Shown in pieces: positions 1-8,949 of a stretch of DNA of 64,000 nucleotides. Numbering within the stretch: position 1 is the stretch's first letter; every line of letters begins with the position of its first letter. Under the pieces are notes generated by a model. That model saw nothing but the letters and a program-made list of their open reading frames with translations, did not search any database and had not been told where the DNA came from. The translations under genes and the position numbers were made by a program. The DNA is from Nitrogeniibacter aestuarii (GTDB lineage: Bacteria > Pseudomonadota > Gammaproteobacteria > Burkholderiales > Rhodocyclaceae). The DNA is taken from the NCBI RefSeq assembly GCF_017309585.1, contig NZ_CP071321.1, positions 4,546,001 to 4,610,000 on the forward strand, in the 5' to 3' direction.

Positions 1-631
1 CCTGCGGGTCATAGCTTTTCTTCTTCATGAAGGCCATGGCGTAGTCGTCGGCCTCGTTTTCATTGCCCTGGGAGTGCTGTGCGCGCACCACCTTCTCGAA
101 CAGCTCACCCAGCTGGGAGTCGGCCAGCGCGGCCTGATCGCCACCGCTGGCCGCCAGCGCCTCGCGCAGGCCGCCGGAGGCCATCGCCACCTGCATGCGC
201 TTGCGCGAATGGCCCGACTTCACGTGACCCATTTCGTGGCCGACCACGTAGCGGATCTCGTCGTCCGACATCTTGTCCATGAGGCCGCTGTAGAGGCGCA
301 CCGTACCGTCGGCCATGGCAAAGGCGTTCACTTCTTCGGTCATGTAGACGGCAAAGTTCAGCTTCATGCCGTCATGCGTATCCAGACCCTGGGTGAGCTT
401 GGTCAGGCGCTTGCCGTACTTGCTGCCGGCCGGTGCCACCTCATGCTGGGCGTCCTGCTCGTCGCGCAGCTGGGCACAGTAGTTGGCGATGTCTTCGTCA
501 CTCAGGGTGGCGGCTCCGGCCAGGTCCTTGGCCGCACCGATGGCACGGCCCAGATCGAAGGCCGACACCGGCCCTGCCATGGAAACGCCCAGCGCCAGCA
601 GGCACTGACGCAGCATGTCACGTCTGTTCAT
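1..631 (-). CDS. M48-family zinc metalloprotease, C-terminus cut by window edge
   Basis: Reading the minus strand from the ATG at 631 gives MNRRDMLRQCLLALGVSMAG, an N-terminal export signal with a twin-Arg-like start, then a soluble domain. The motif VGHEMGHVKSGH is the HExxH zinc site of M48 peptidases (YcaL/LoiP/BepA-type periplasmic quality-control proteases). Further on, NENEADDYAM supplies the downstream Glu zinc ligand (ExxxD). The start is supported by GAGGA about 10 nt upstream. The gene runs off the left edge after about 210 codons, so the C-terminus is unseen. It lies downstream of, and on the same strand as, an MFS gene, separated by a hairpin. Family assignment is firm; substrate unknown. 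Confidence 0.85.
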   Translation of the reverse strand, partial: MNRRDMLRQCLLALGVSMAGPVSAFDLGRAIGAAKDLAGAATLSDEDIANYCAQLRDEQDAQHEVAPAGSKYGKRLTKLTQGLDTHDGMKLNFAVYMTEEVNAFAMADGTVRLYSGLMDKMSDDEIRYVVGHEMGHVKSGHSRKRMQVAMASGGLREALAASGGDQAALADSQLGELFEKVVRAQHSQGNENEADDYAMAFMKKKSYDPQ

Positions 632-662
632 TGGGAGATTCTTCCTCGTTGCGATTGAAACG

Positions 663-681
663 CGCGCCCCGAGGGGGCGCG
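663..681 (-). terminator. GC-rich hairpin between MFS gene and M48 protease
   Basis: CGCGCCCC and GGGGCGCG form a perfect 8-bp stem with a 3-nt loop. On the minus strand it is followed only by a short T run (GTTTC). It sits between the stop of the MFS gene and the start of the protease, so it may attenuate or terminate read-through. The weak T tract limits confidence. Confidence 0.45.
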
Positions 682-748
682 GAGCGGATTGTCCCAGAGG
701 TCGCCACCCTTGAACAGGAAAAAATGCCAACGTGCTATGCGTGTTATT

Positions 749-2080
749 TCAGCGCCCTTGCTGGACTTCATCCAAGCCCAGGGCGCTGAAGGCGGCGAGT
801 ACGGCCATGAACGCGAACACCGCCAGCACCGCCACCTCACCCGCCACCTGGGCCAGCACACCAAAGGCGCCCCCCGCGATCAGCACGACGCCGATGACCG
901 TATTCGACAGCGCGGTGTAGTTTGCCCGCTGGTCCGCATCGGCCATGTCCACGATATGCGTGGAGCGGCCCAGGCGGACCCCCTGGTGCGCCACCATCAG
1001 CACGAACAGCAGCGCGGCAGGGACCAGCACGCCTTCGAGAAGCCCCGGGGCCACAAGCGCCAGGCCGGCGGTTCCGGCCAGCGCGACGGCGGCCACGATG
1101 CCCGCGAGCATCAGCACCTTGCGGCTGGAGCGGTCCGACAGGCGGCCCCACACATACGCACTCACGAAACTGGCCAGTGACGAGGCCACGATGAAGCCGC
1201 CGAGCTGGTCGAGCGCGCCCTTGCCGGCTTCGCCCGACACGGCGAGCAGAAACGGGGGTGACAGGGCGGTGGAGACCAGCAGCGCCCGCACCAGAATGAA
1301 TCGGCGTAGTTGCGCATCCTCGCCGAGCAGGGCGAATTGCTTGCGGAACAGGGTCAGCGCGTTGCCCCCGCCCTCGGTGGCCCCGGGGGCCTCGGTGAGG
1401 GTGGCGAACAAGGCCGCTGCGGCCAGCCACAGGCCGCCCGCGAGCAGCAGCACGGCGGCCACCGTCGCCGTGGTACGGGGGAAAACGCCAAAGGCCAGTG
1501 CCAGGCCGAACAGCAGGACGATGACCGAGGAGGCCGATCCGGCCGCACCGGTGGCAGTACCCCGGGTGGACTTGGATACCGTCTTGCCGAGCACATCCTT
1601 GTAGCTCACCGAACAGGCCCCGCGTGCCAGCGCGGCGACGGCCAGCAGGCCCACGACGACCATGCCGGCGGCGGTGCCCTCGAGCGTGAGCGCGGCGATG
1701 GCGATGCCGATGACTGCCAGCCCCTGTCCGACACTGCCGATGACCCACACCCACTTGCGCACCGCCAGACCGCGGATGGCGGCCGCAATACCCAACTGCG
1801 GAAGCAGGGCGCCCGCCTCGCGCACCGGCACCAGCAGGCCGGTCAGCCAGGCCGGCACGCCCAGCGCCCCGAACAGCCAGGCGAGGATGAGTTTGGCGTC
1901 GGCAAAACCGTCAGCGCTTTTGGTGGCCCCCAGGCTGAGCACATGACGCATGAAGTTGCCAGGCTGGTCATTGCACGCGGATTCGGGGATGTCCTTGCAG
2001 ATGCGGCCTTCGCTGTCATCGGCAAGCAGGGTGTAGGCCTCGCGTGCGAGGCGGCTGGATTCGGTGTTGGCGGCGGACAT
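749..2080 (-). CDS. MFS transporter
   Basis: A 443-residue integral membrane protein with about 10-12 hydrophobic segments. The loop WGRLSDRSSRKVLM, between two helices in the C-terminal half, matches the Major Facilitator cytoplasmic-loop signature (G-x-L-[SA]-D-R-x-x-R-[KR]). The N-terminus (about 60 residues) is hydrophilic and precedes the first helix. Nothing in the sequence identifies the substrate, and neighbours (a protease and a malonate regulator) do not suggest one. The ATG at 2080 is the only good in-frame start at the 5' end. It is transcribed away from the malonate operon. Family call is secure, specificity unknown. Confidence 0.8.
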   Translation of the reverse strand: MSAANTESSRLAREAYTLLADDSEGRICKDIPESACNDQPGNFMRHVLSLGATKSADGFADAKLILAWLFGALGVPAWLTGLLVPVREAGALLPQLGIAAAIRGLAVRKWVWVIGSVGQGLAVIGIAIAALTLEGTAAGMVVVGLLAVAALARGACSVSYKDVLGKTVSKSTRGTATGAAGSASSVIVLLFGLALAFGVFPRTTATVAAVLLLAGGLWLAAAALFATLTEAPGATEGGGNALTLFRKQFALLGEDAQLRRFILVRALLVSTALSPPFLLAVSGEAGKGALDQLGGFIVASSLASFVSAYVWGRLSDRSSRKVLMLAGIVAAVALAGTAGLALVAPGLLEGVLVPAALLFVLMVAHQGVRLGRSTHIVDMADADQRANYTALSNTVIGVVLIAGGAFGVLAQVAGEVAVLAVFAFMAVLAAFSALGLDEVQQGR

Positions 2081-2183
2081 GGGGCGTTGAGAGGCGACGT
2101 CGAGTGAGGTCGACTATACCTTCGCGAAGGCCCCGTCCATCGGCGTTTGCGGCCGATCCGCGCAGAAACCCGAGCGGGGTCGG

Positions 2184-2867
2184 TCAGGCTGCGTCGGAAG
2201 TCTGCATGGCCTGCAGTGAAGCGACCAGGTCGGCAAAGCGCTCACCCTGGACGACCACATGGCGCTGGAGCGTATCGGCCGCCCCTTCGCTGTCGCCCTC
2301 GAGAATGCGCTCGACGATGGCCTGATGCTCCGAATAGGAGGTGCGCATGCGGTTGCGCACGCGCAGCTGCAGGCGTCGATAGGGGCGAAGCCGGCGGTGC
2401 AGCGCCTCGGCCTGCTCGGCGAGAAAGCCGTTGTGGCTCGCCTGGTAGATGCGCTGATGGAAGACCTCGTTGAGCCGGTAGTACTCATCCGGGTCGTCCG
2501 CATCGCGGGCCGCTTCGCAGGCGCGATGCGCTTCGAGCAGTTCCGCCTGCTCGGCGGGGGTGATGCGTCGTGCCGCGAGACGGCCGCACATGGCTTCGAG
2601 CTCGGCCATCACTTCGAACATCTCGCACAGCCGCGTGGCGCTGGCCTGGGCAACGATGGCGCCGCGTCGGGGACGCATCTCGATCATGCCGGTGGAGGCC
2701 AGCTGGATGAGGGCTTCGCGGATGGGCGTGCGGGAGACACCGAATTCGTTGGCGAGGTCCTGCTCATCGAGTCGCATGCCGGGGCGGTATTGCCCGGTCA
2801 CGATGCGTTCCTCGATTTCTTCCCCCAGCTGTTCAGAGCGTCGCAGCGGAGTCGCGGTGTCACTCAT
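2184..2867 (-). CDS. mdcY: GntR-family (FCD) transcriptional regulator, MdcY-like
   Basis: A 227-residue protein. Residues about 10-75 form a winged helix-turn-helix (LANEFGVSRTPIREAL is the GntR signature), and the remainder is an alpha-helical FCD effector domain. The start at 2867 is chosen over an in-frame upstream ATG because GGAG lies 8 nt before it. It is divergent from the TRAP-mdc operon, with a TTGTATACAA palindrome between them. From memory, Acinetobacter MdcY, a GntR-type repressor of malonate decarboxylase, recognises a palindrome of this kind. The regulator probably represses the operon and itself until malonate or a derivative binds. The gene symbol rests on context, not on alignment. 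Confidence 0.75.
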   Translation of the reverse strand: MSDTATPLRRSEQLGEEIEERIVTGQYRPGMRLDEQDLANEFGVSRTPIREALIQLASTGMIEMRPRRGAIVAQASATRLCEMFEVMAELEAMCGRLAARRITPAEQAELLEAHRACEAARDADDPDEYYRLNEVFHQRIYQASHNGFLAEQAEALHRRLRPYRRLQLRVRNRMRTSYSEHQAIVERILEGDSEGAADTLQRHVVVQGERFADLVASLQAMQTSDAA

Positions 2868-2900
2868 GGATATCTCCGATTGTCGGATGCAGTGATTTTC

Positions 2901-2951
2901 ATTATACGTGAGTCTTGACAATGAATACATGACTGCCTAGCTTGTATACAA
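2901..2951. promoter_or_regulatory. Divergent promoter region with GntR operator palindrome
   Basis: TTGTATACAA at 2942-2951 is a perfect 10-bp palindrome, the usual form of FCD-type GntR operators. On the minus strand TATAAT (2901-2906) is a good -10 for the regulator. On the plus strand TTGACA (2915-2920) with a 17-nt spacer leads to TAGCTT (2938-2943), a weak -10 that overlaps the palindrome. Repressor binding there would block the TRAP-mdc promoter. The motif ACATGACTG also occurs on both sides of the palindrome. Confidence 0.6.
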
Positions 2952-3035
2952 AACAAAAACACTTGCACACATGACTGGTTCCCGGTGCCCCTCTGGACAC
3001 CCCGGCCATGATGAAAACCACCAAAGGAGACTCAA

Positions 3036-4064
3036 ATGACAAAGAAGCCGTTCCGGGCACTCGTGTCCGCCCTCATCAGCGCCACCTTCGTGGCCATGGC
3101 GCCAGCCGCTGTTCACGCCGCCGACACCACGACGCTGAAGCTGTCGCACCAGTTCCCGGCCTCCAATGGCCCCGACGGCGACTTCCGCGACCAGCTGGCG
3201 CGCAAGTTTGCCGCCGAGGTCGAGCAGAAGACCGGTGGTTCGCTGAAGATCGAGATCTACCCGGGCAGCTCGCTCATGAAGACCAAGAGCCAGTTCAGCG
3301 CGCTGCGCAAGGGCACGCTGGATCTGTCCGTGCTGCCGCTGGCCTATGGCGGTGGTGAAGTGCCGGAAGTGACCATCACCCTGATGCCGGCCCTGGTGCA
3401 GAGCTACGAGCAGGGCCTGCGCTGGAAGACCGCGCCGATCGGCGTCGAACTGGAAAAGATCCTTGAAGAAAAGGGCATGAAGATCCTCACCTGGGTGTGG
3501 CAGGCCGGCGGGATCGCCAGCCGCGGCGAGCCGGTGACCAAGCCGGCCGACATGAAGGGCCTGAAAGTGCGCGGCGGTGACCGCAGCATGGACCTGCTCA
3601 TCAATGGCGCCGGCGGTGCCGCCACCAACCTGCCGTCCAGCGAGATCTACAGCGCCATGTCCACCGGCGTGCTCGACGCGGCGCTGACCTCCAGCACCTC
3701 GCTGATCAGCTACCGCCTCAACGAAGTGGCCAAGTCGGTGACCACCGCGCGCGGCAAGACCTTCTGGTTCATGTTCGAGCCGCTGCTCATCTCCATGGAA
3801 GCCTGGAACCGCCTGACCCCCGAACAGCAGAAAGTGGTGACCGAAGTAGGCGCCTCGCTCGAGCCCTTCGCCATGGAAGGCGCCAAGCGCGACGATGAAC
3901 GCCTGGCCGAGGTCTATGCCGCCTCGGGCGACAAGGTGGTGGACATGGACGACGCGGCGTTTGCCGAGTGGGTCGCCATTGCCAAGGAAACCGCCTACAA
4001 GCACTTCGCGGAAAACGTGAAGAACGGCCAGGCCCTGATGGACATGGCCCAGTCGGTGAAGTGA
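3036..4064 (+). CDS. dctP: TRAP transporter solute-binding protein (DctP type), probably for malonate
   Basis: A 342-residue periplasmic binding protein. It has a Sec signal peptide ending at about residue 29 (VHAADTTTLKLSHQFPAS), followed by the DctP fold. The Arg-containing segment MKGLKVRGGDRSMDLLINGAG is in the position where TRAP binding proteins place the Arg that holds a substrate carboxylate. AGGAG precedes the ATG. It starts an operon with the two membrane subunits and malonate decarboxylase, so malonate is the likely ligand, as in the MatPQM systems. The substrate is inferred from the neighbours only. Confidence 0.88.
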   Translation: MTKKPFRALVSALISATFVAMAPAAVHAADTTTLKLSHQFPASNGPDGDFRDQLARKFAAEVEQKTGGSLKIEIYPGSSLMKTKSQFSALRKGTLDLSVLPLAYGGGEVPEVTITLMPALVQSYEQGLRWKTAPIGVELEKILEEKGMKILTWVWQAGGIASRGEPVTKPADMKGLKVRGGDRSMDLLINGAGGAATNLPSSEIYSAMSTGVLDAALTSSTSLISYRLNEVAKSVTTARGKTFWFMFEPLLISMEAWNRLTPEQQKVVTEVGASLEPFAMEGAKRDDERLAEVYAASGDKVVDMDDAAFAEWVAIAKETAYKHFAENVKNGQALMDMAQSVK

Positions 4065-4065
4065 C

Positions 4066-4650
4066 ATGAACAACGCCACCCACTCCTCGGCTGCCCCGCA
4101 GCCAACGGAGCCGGGTGGTCGGTCGGTCTGGCGCGTGTTTGCCCAGTCCGTGAAGGGCTTCAACGTCCTGACCGGCTACCTGTCCGCCATCGTCGTCGTC
4201 ATCACCTCCCTCGTCGTGTGCTACGGCGTGTTCATGCGCTACTTCATGGACTCGCCCATCGACTGGGGGCTGGAGCTGTCGATCTTCCTGCTCATCATCG
4301 CCACCTTCATGAGCGCCGCCTACACCCAGCTGCAGCGCGGCCACGTAAACATCGAGGTGCTCGAACACATCCTCTCCCCCAAAGCCAACCGGGTGCGCTA
4401 CCTGATTGGCGATGCCCTCTCGCTGGTGTTCTGTGCCTTCCTGGCCTTCAACGCCTGGGAGTTCTTCCTCGAAGCCTTCGAGGACGGCCGCATCACCGAA
4501 AGCACCTGGGGCCCGAAACTGTGGGTGCCCTATCTGTTCATGGCCATTGGCAGCACCGCCCTGTCGCTGCAGCTGCTGGTCCAGATCGTTGACGTGCTGG
4601 TCGGCTGGAAAGGCCGCCCCCATGTCACCGGCCCGGAATGGAGGGAATGA
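4066..4650 (+). CDS. dctQ: TRAP transporter small membrane subunit (DctQ)
   Basis: A 194-residue protein with four predicted membrane helices after a 40-residue hydrophilic N-terminus, the usual DctQ layout. It forms the membrane complex with the large subunit and takes substrate from the binding protein. It begins 1 nt after the dctP stop and its stop overlaps the start region of the next gene, so the three are translated together. The extended N-terminus is Pro/Ser rich and not obviously functional. Confidence 0.85.
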   Translation: MNNATHSSAAPQPTEPGGRSVWRVFAQSVKGFNVLTGYLSAIVVVITSLVVCYGVFMRYFMDSPIDWGLELSIFLLIIATFMSAAYTQLQRGHVNIEVLEHILSPKANRVRYLIGDALSLVFCAFLAFNAWEFFLEAFEDGRITESTWGPKLWVPYLFMAIGSTALSLQLLVQIVDVLVGWKGRPHVTGPEWRE

Positions 4651-5993
4651 TGGATACGACCACCATTGGTCTGCTGTACTCGGGCGTCACGCTGATCCTG
4701 CTGTTCTCCGGCATGCCCATCGCCTTTGCCCTCGGCCTGTCCGCCCTGGGTTTCATGGCTGTCTTCATGCCTTCGGCCCATCTGGGTTCGGTGGCCGAAA
4801 CGATCTTTTCCGAGCTGGACAACTTCACCCTGCTGACGATTCCACTGTTCGTGCTCATGGGCGCGGCCATCGGCAAGACGCGGGCCGGCGCGGACATCTA
4901 CAACTCGCTCAATGCCTGGCTGCACAAGGTGCCCGGCGGCCTCGGCTTGGCCAACGTGTTCGCCTGCGCGGTGTTCGCCGCCATGTGCGGCTCCAGCCCG
5001 GCCACCTGCTCGGCCATCGGCTCCTCGGGCATCCCGCAGCTGGTCAAGCGCGGCTACTCCGAGGGCCTGGCCACCGGCATCATCGCCGCGGGCGGCACCC
5101 TGGGCATCCTGATTCCGCCTTCACTCACGCTGATTCTGTATGGCCTGGCCTCCGAGCAGTCCATCGGCCGCCTGTTCATGGCCGGCATCGGCCCGGGCAC
5201 CCTGCTGATCGTGCTCTTCGCCCTGTGGGTGATGTTCAAGTACAAGCTCGAGCGCCAGATGGCCACCGGCCGCGACGATGCCGCCTCGCAAGCCATCCTC
5301 GAAGACGAACAGATCACCTGGCATGACCGCCTTTCGGCCCTGCCGCGCCTGCTGCCCTTCGGCATCCTCATCGCCGTGATCATGGTCGCCATGTACGGCG
5401 GCTGGGCAACGCCGTCGGAGGTGGCCGGCATCGGCGCCGTGGGCGCCACGGTGATGGTGATCCTGCTCTACCAGTGCTACCGGCCGGACGACATCAAGAC
5501 CATCCTGTCGGGCACCATCCGCGAGAGCACGATGATCATGATGATCATCGCCACCTCCTTCCTGTTCACCTACGTGATGAGCTACCTCGGGGTGACCCAG
5601 AAGGCCGCCACCTGGCTGGTGGAGCTGGAGCTGTCCAAGTGGGTGTTCTTCTTCTGGGTGAACGTGTTCATCATCGTGCTGGGCTTCTTCCTGCCGCCGG
5701 TGGCCATCATCCTCATGGTGACGCCCATCCTGCTGCCGGCGCTCAACGCGCTCAACATCGACCTTATCTGGTTCGGCATCGTCATGACCATCCTCATGGA
5801 GCTGGGTCTGATCACGCCGCCGGTGGGCCTGAACCTGTTCGTGATCAACGGTATCTCGCCGGACATCAAGCTCAAGAACATCCTGCTGGGCAGCCTGCCC
5901 TTCATCGGGCTGATGCTGCTGGCCATCGTCATCCTGTGTCTGGTACCGGGCATCGCCACGTGGTTACCCAATCACTTCTATCAAGGGGGCTAA
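4650..5993 (+). CDS. dctM: TRAP transporter large permease subunit (DctM)
   Basis: About 447 residues with roughly 12 hydrophobic segments. It contains the Gly-rich regions typical of DctM (GSSPATCSAIGSSG; LITPPVGLNLFVING near the C-terminus). It provides the Na+-driven transport path. Candidate starts lie at 4638, 4647 and 4650; GGAGGG at 4640-4645 suits 4650 best, although 4647 gives a classic ATGA overlap with dctQ. It lies directly upstream of mdcA with 6 nt between, tying import to decarboxylation. Confidence 0.87.
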   Translation: MDTTTIGLLYSGVTLILLFSGMPIAFALGLSALGFMAVFMPSAHLGSVAETIFSELDNFTLLTIPLFVLMGAAIGKTRAGADIYNSLNAWLHKVPGGLGLANVFACAVFAAMCGSSPATCSAIGSSGIPQLVKRGYSEGLATGIIAAGGTLGILIPPSLTLILYGLASEQSIGRLFMAGIGPGTLLIVLFALWVMFKYKLERQMATGRDDAASQAILEDEQITWHDRLSALPRLLPFGILIAVIMVAMYGGWATPSEVAGIGAVGATVMVILLYQCYRPDDIKTILSGTIRESTMIMMIIATSFLFTYVMSYLGVTQKAATWLVELELSKWVFFFWVNVFIIVLGFFLPPVAIILMVTPILLPALNALNIDLIWFGIVMTILMELGLITPPVGLNLFVINGISPDIKLKNILLGSLPFIGLMLLAIVILCLVPGIATWLPNHFYQGG

Positions 5994-5999
5994 GCTGAC

Positions 6000-7649
6000 A
6001 TGAGCGCCTCTCAACAATGGAACACCCTCCAGCAGGGCCGCATGCGGCGGCTGGAGCGGGCCGCCGCCCTGGCGCAGGGCAAGCGGGTCGAGGCCGACAA
6101 GGTGGTCGAGCTGCTCGAAGCGATCATCGAACCGGGTGACCGCATCTGCATCGAGGGCAACAACCAGAAGCAGGCCGACTTCCTCGCCCGCGCCATGGTG
6201 CAGACCGACCCCGAGCGGGTGCGCGAGCTGCACCTGGTGCAGTCGGTGCTGTCGCTGCCCGAACATGTGGACATCATCGAGCGCGGCCAGGTCAGCCGCA
6301 TCGACTTCTCCTTCTCGGGCCCGCAGTCCGGCCGCCTGGCGCGGCTGGTGGAGTCGGGGCGCATCACCATCGGCGCCATCCACACCTACCTGGAGCTGTT
6401 CGGCCGCTACTTCGTGGACCTCACGCCCCATGTGGCGCTGGTCGCGGCGCAGATGGCCGACCGCCAGGGCAACCTGTACACCGGCCCCAACACCGAGGAC
6501 ACACCCGCCATTGTGGAGGCCACCGCCTTCAAGGGCGGTATCGTCATCGCCCAGGTGAACGAGATCGTGGACACCCTGCCGCGGGTGGACATCCCCGCCG
6601 ACTGGGTGGACTTCACCGTGCCGGCGCCCACGCCGCACTATGTGGAGCCCCTGTTCACCCGCGACCCGGCGCTCATCACCGAAACCCAGGTGCTCACCGC
6701 GATGATCGCCATCAAGGGCCTGTACGCGGAGTACGGCATCACTCGGCTCAACCACGGCATCGGCTTCGACACCGCCGCCATCGAGCTGCTGCTGCCCACC
6801 TACGCCACCGAACTCGGCCTCAAGGGCAAGATCTGCACCCACTGGGCGCTCAACCCGCACCCCACGCTGATCCCGGCCATCGAGGCCGGCTTCGTGCAGT
6901 CGGTGCATTCCTTCGGCTCCGAAGTGGGCATGGAGCACTACGTGGCCGCGCGGCCGGACGTGTTCTTCATCGGCCCCGACGGGTCCATGCGCTCCAACCG
7001 GGCCTTCTGCCAGGCCGCCGGCCACTACGCCTGCGATCTGTTCATCGGCTCGACCCTGCAGATCGACCTGCACGGCAACAGCTCCACCGCCACCCGCGGC
7101 CGCATCGCCGGTTTCGGCGGCGCGCCCAACATGGGGGCCGATGCCCGTGGCCGTCGCCATGCTTCGCCGGCCTGGCTCAAGGCCGGCCGGGAAGGGCGCG
7201 GCAACATCGCCATGCCGCGCGGCCAGAAGCTGGTCGCCCAGGTGGTGGAGACCTTCCGCGAACACATGGAGCCGGCCTTCGTCGAGCGTCTGGACGCCTG
7301 GGATCTGGCCGAATCGGCGGGCATGGACCTGCCACCGGTGATGATCTACAGCGAAGACCTCACCCACATCATCACCGAGGAAGGCATCGCCCACCTGGTG
7401 CGCTGCCGCACCCCGGAAGAGCGCGAACAGGCCATCCGCGGCGTAGCCGGCTACACCCCGGTGGGCATGGGCCGCGACAAGCGCGCAGTGGAGAACCTGC
7501 GTGACCGCGGCATCGTCCAGCGCCCGGAAGACCTGGGCATCGACCCGCGCCAGGCCACCCGCGACCTGCTTGCCGCCCGCAACGTCAAGGATCTGGTGCA
7601 CGCCTCGGGCGGGCTCTACGATCCCCCGAAGAAGTTCCGCAACTGGTAG
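6000..7649 (+). CDS. mdcA: Malonate decarboxylase alpha subunit (acetyl-S-ACP:malonate ACP transferase)
   Basis: A 549-residue member of the CoA-transferase-like family, the length expected for MdcA. The subunit swaps the acetyl group on the MdcC carrier for malonate, giving malonyl-S-ACP. Conserved-looking stretches include GPDGSMRSNRAFCQAAG and GFGGAPNMGADARGRRHASP. It is followed in order by mdcC, D, E, G, B and H, the same order as the Acinetobacter-type biotin-independent cluster, so identification is strong. AAGGGGG precedes the ATG. Confidence 0.93.
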   Translation: MSASQQWNTLQQGRMRRLERAAALAQGKRVEADKVVELLEAIIEPGDRICIEGNNQKQADFLARAMVQTDPERVRELHLVQSVLSLPEHVDIIERGQVSRIDFSFSGPQSGRLARLVESGRITIGAIHTYLELFGRYFVDLTPHVALVAAQMADRQGNLYTGPNTEDTPAIVEATAFKGGIVIAQVNEIVDTLPRVDIPADWVDFTVPAPTPHYVEPLFTRDPALITETQVLTAMIAIKGLYAEYGITRLNHGIGFDTAAIELLLPTYATELGLKGKICTHWALNPHPTLIPAIEAGFVQSVHSFGSEVGMEHYVAARPDVFFIGPDGSMRSNRAFCQAAGHYACDLFIGSTLQIDLHGNSSTATRGRIAGFGGAPNMGADARGRRHASPAWLKAGREGRGNIAMPRGQKLVAQVVETFREHMEPAFVERLDAWDLAESAGMDLPPVMIYSEDLTHIITEEGIAHLVRCRTPEEREQAIRGVAGYTPVGMGRDKRAVENLRDRGIVQRPEDLGIDPRQATRDLLAARNVKDLVHASGGLYDPPKKFRNW

Positions 7650-7658
7650 GAGCGTGAC

Positions 7659-8054
7659 ATGGAACGATTTGAAATCACCCTGCCCGCCCAACCCGCGGGT
7701 GCTGCCCGGCAGACCGCCCTCACCGGCGTCGTCTCCTCGGGCAACCTGGAAGTGCTGGTCGAGGCGGGTGCGAACCCGTCGGCCTGCACCATCGAGGTCA
7801 ACACTTCGGCCCACGGCTTTCGCGACATCTGGGAAGCGGTGCTGAGCGACTTTGCCGAGCGCCACCCGGCCGGGGGCCTGCGCATTGCCATCAACGATGC
7901 CGGCGCCACGCCCGCCGTGGTGAGCCTGCGCCTGGCCCAGGCCTTTGAAGACAGCACCGGGGAAGCATCAAGCGTCGGCGCACGGCCGCCCGAAGGCGAC
8001 GCGCCTCCTCCCTCGGGGAGGATGTCGCGAAGCGACAGGAGGGTAGAAAAATGA
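7659..8054 (+). CDS. mdcC: Malonate decarboxylase delta subunit, acyl carrier protein
   Basis: A carrier protein that bears the 2'-(5''-phosphoribosyl)-3'-dephospho-CoA group. The segment GVVSSGNLEVLVEAG at about residues 23-37 matches the region with the modified Ser (Ser26 or Ser27 here). Family members are about 100 residues; this one is 131. The extra C-terminal tail of about 30 residues (Pro/Arg/Ser rich) is encoded by a palindromic repeat-like sequence at 8004-8043. It overlaps mdcD by ATGA. AGGAG precedes the start. Confidence 0.9.
   Translation: MERFEITLPAQPAGAARQTALTGVVSSGNLEVLVEAGANPSACTIEVNTSAHGFRDIWEAVLSDFAERHPAGGLRIAINDAGATPAVVSLRLAQAFEDSTGEASSVGARPPEGDAPPPSGRMSRSDRRVEK
8004..8043 (+). 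repeat. Palindromic repeat-like sequence inside the 3' end of mdcC
   Basis: CCTCC and AGGAGG flank a nested perfect hairpin, TGTCGC-GAA-GCGACA (8023-8037), plus a CTCC/GGAG hairpin to its left. The look is that of intergenic REP-type palindromes, but it is read through as the mdcC C-terminus. Its right end (AGGAGG, 8 nt before the ATG) is the ribosome-binding site of mdcD. Confidence 0.55.
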
Positions 8055-8947
8055 GCCGACGCATCAGCTATTTCGAAGCCAGCGCGCGCGCCCGCGTGGC
8101 CGCGCTGGCCGACGCCGGCAGCTTCACCGAGTTCTGCCCGCCCGCCCAGCGCCGCACCAGCCCGCACCTGGCCCGGCTCGACGCGCCGGTCGCTTTCGAC
8201 GACGGCGTGGTGGTCGGCTCGGCCACCGTGGATGGCCAGCCGGTGCTCATCGCCGCGCAGGAAGGCAAGTTCAACGGCGGCGCCGTGGGCGAAGTGCACG
8301 GCGCCAAGATCCGCGGCCTGCTCGAACGCGCCGCCCGCGAGAAACCCGCCGCCGTGCTGCTGCTGGTGGATTCCGGCGGCGTACGCCTGCACGAGGCCAA
8401 TGCCGGCCTCATCGCCATCTCCGAGATCATGCGCGCCCTCATGGCCGCCCAGGCCGCCGGCGTGCCGGTGTTCGCCCTCATCGGCGGCTCCTGCGGCGCC
8501 TTCGGCGGCATGGGCATCGTCACCCGCCTGTGCGACGAAGTGATCATGTCCGAAGAAGGGCGCCTGGGCCTGTCGGGCCCTGAAGTGATCGAAACCGTGA
8601 AAGGCGTGGGCGAGTTCGATTCGCGCGACCGCTCCCTCGTCTGGAGGGTCACCGGCGGGAAACTGCGCCGGGCGCTGGGTGAAGCCACCCGGCTGGTGGA
8701 CGACGATGCCGCGTCCTTCCGCGCCGCCGCCGTCGCCGCACTGACGAACCATCGCAGCGCCCCGGGAGATCTGGCCTCGCTCAAGGCCGCACAGGCCGCG
8801 CTCACCGAGCGCCGCGCCGCCCACCCGGACACCCGCGACGGGCTCGAGGTCTGGCGCGCCATGGGCCTGCCCCAGCCGGAGGCCGTGCCCATGCTCGCCG
8901 CCGACACCTTCAACCAACAGCTCGCGCAGCTGGCCACGGAGGCCTGA
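8051..8947 (+). CDS. mdcD: Malonate decarboxylase beta subunit
   Basis: A 298-residue carboxyltransferase-fold (crotonase superfamily) protein. Features include GGSCGAFGGMGIV, an oxyanion-type Gly-rich turn, and LLLVDSGGVRLHEAN. With MdcE it forms the decarboxylase that converts malonyl-S-ACP to acetyl-S-ACP and CO2. It starts with an ATGA overlap on mdcC and a strong AGGAGG site donated by the repeat there. It ends 2 nt before mdcE. Confidence 0.92.
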   Translation: MSRRISYFEASARARVAALADAGSFTEFCPPAQRRTSPHLARLDAPVAFDDGVVVGSATVDGQPVLIAAQEGKFNGGAVGEVHGAKIRGLLERAAREKPAAVLLLVDSGGVRLHEANAGLIAISEIMRALMAAQAAGVPVFALIGGSCGAFGGMGIVTRLCDEVIMSEEGRLGLSGPEVIETVKGVGEFDSRDRSLVWRVTGGKLRRALGEATRLVDDDAASFRAAAVAALTNHRSAPGDLASLKAAQAALTERRAAHPDTRDGLEVWRAMGLPQPEAVPMLAADTFNQQLAQLATEA

Positions 8948-8949
8948 TC

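Noticed and set aside
74..658. A 194-codon frame on the plus strand opposite the M48 protease
   Set aside because: The minus strand shows HExxH and a signal peptide with normal codon use; this is an antisense shadow common in GC-rich DNA.
5964..7865. A 633-codon frame antisense to mdcA
   Set aside because: His/Gln/Gly-rich composition typical of the complement of GC-rich coding sequence; mdcA is unmistakable.
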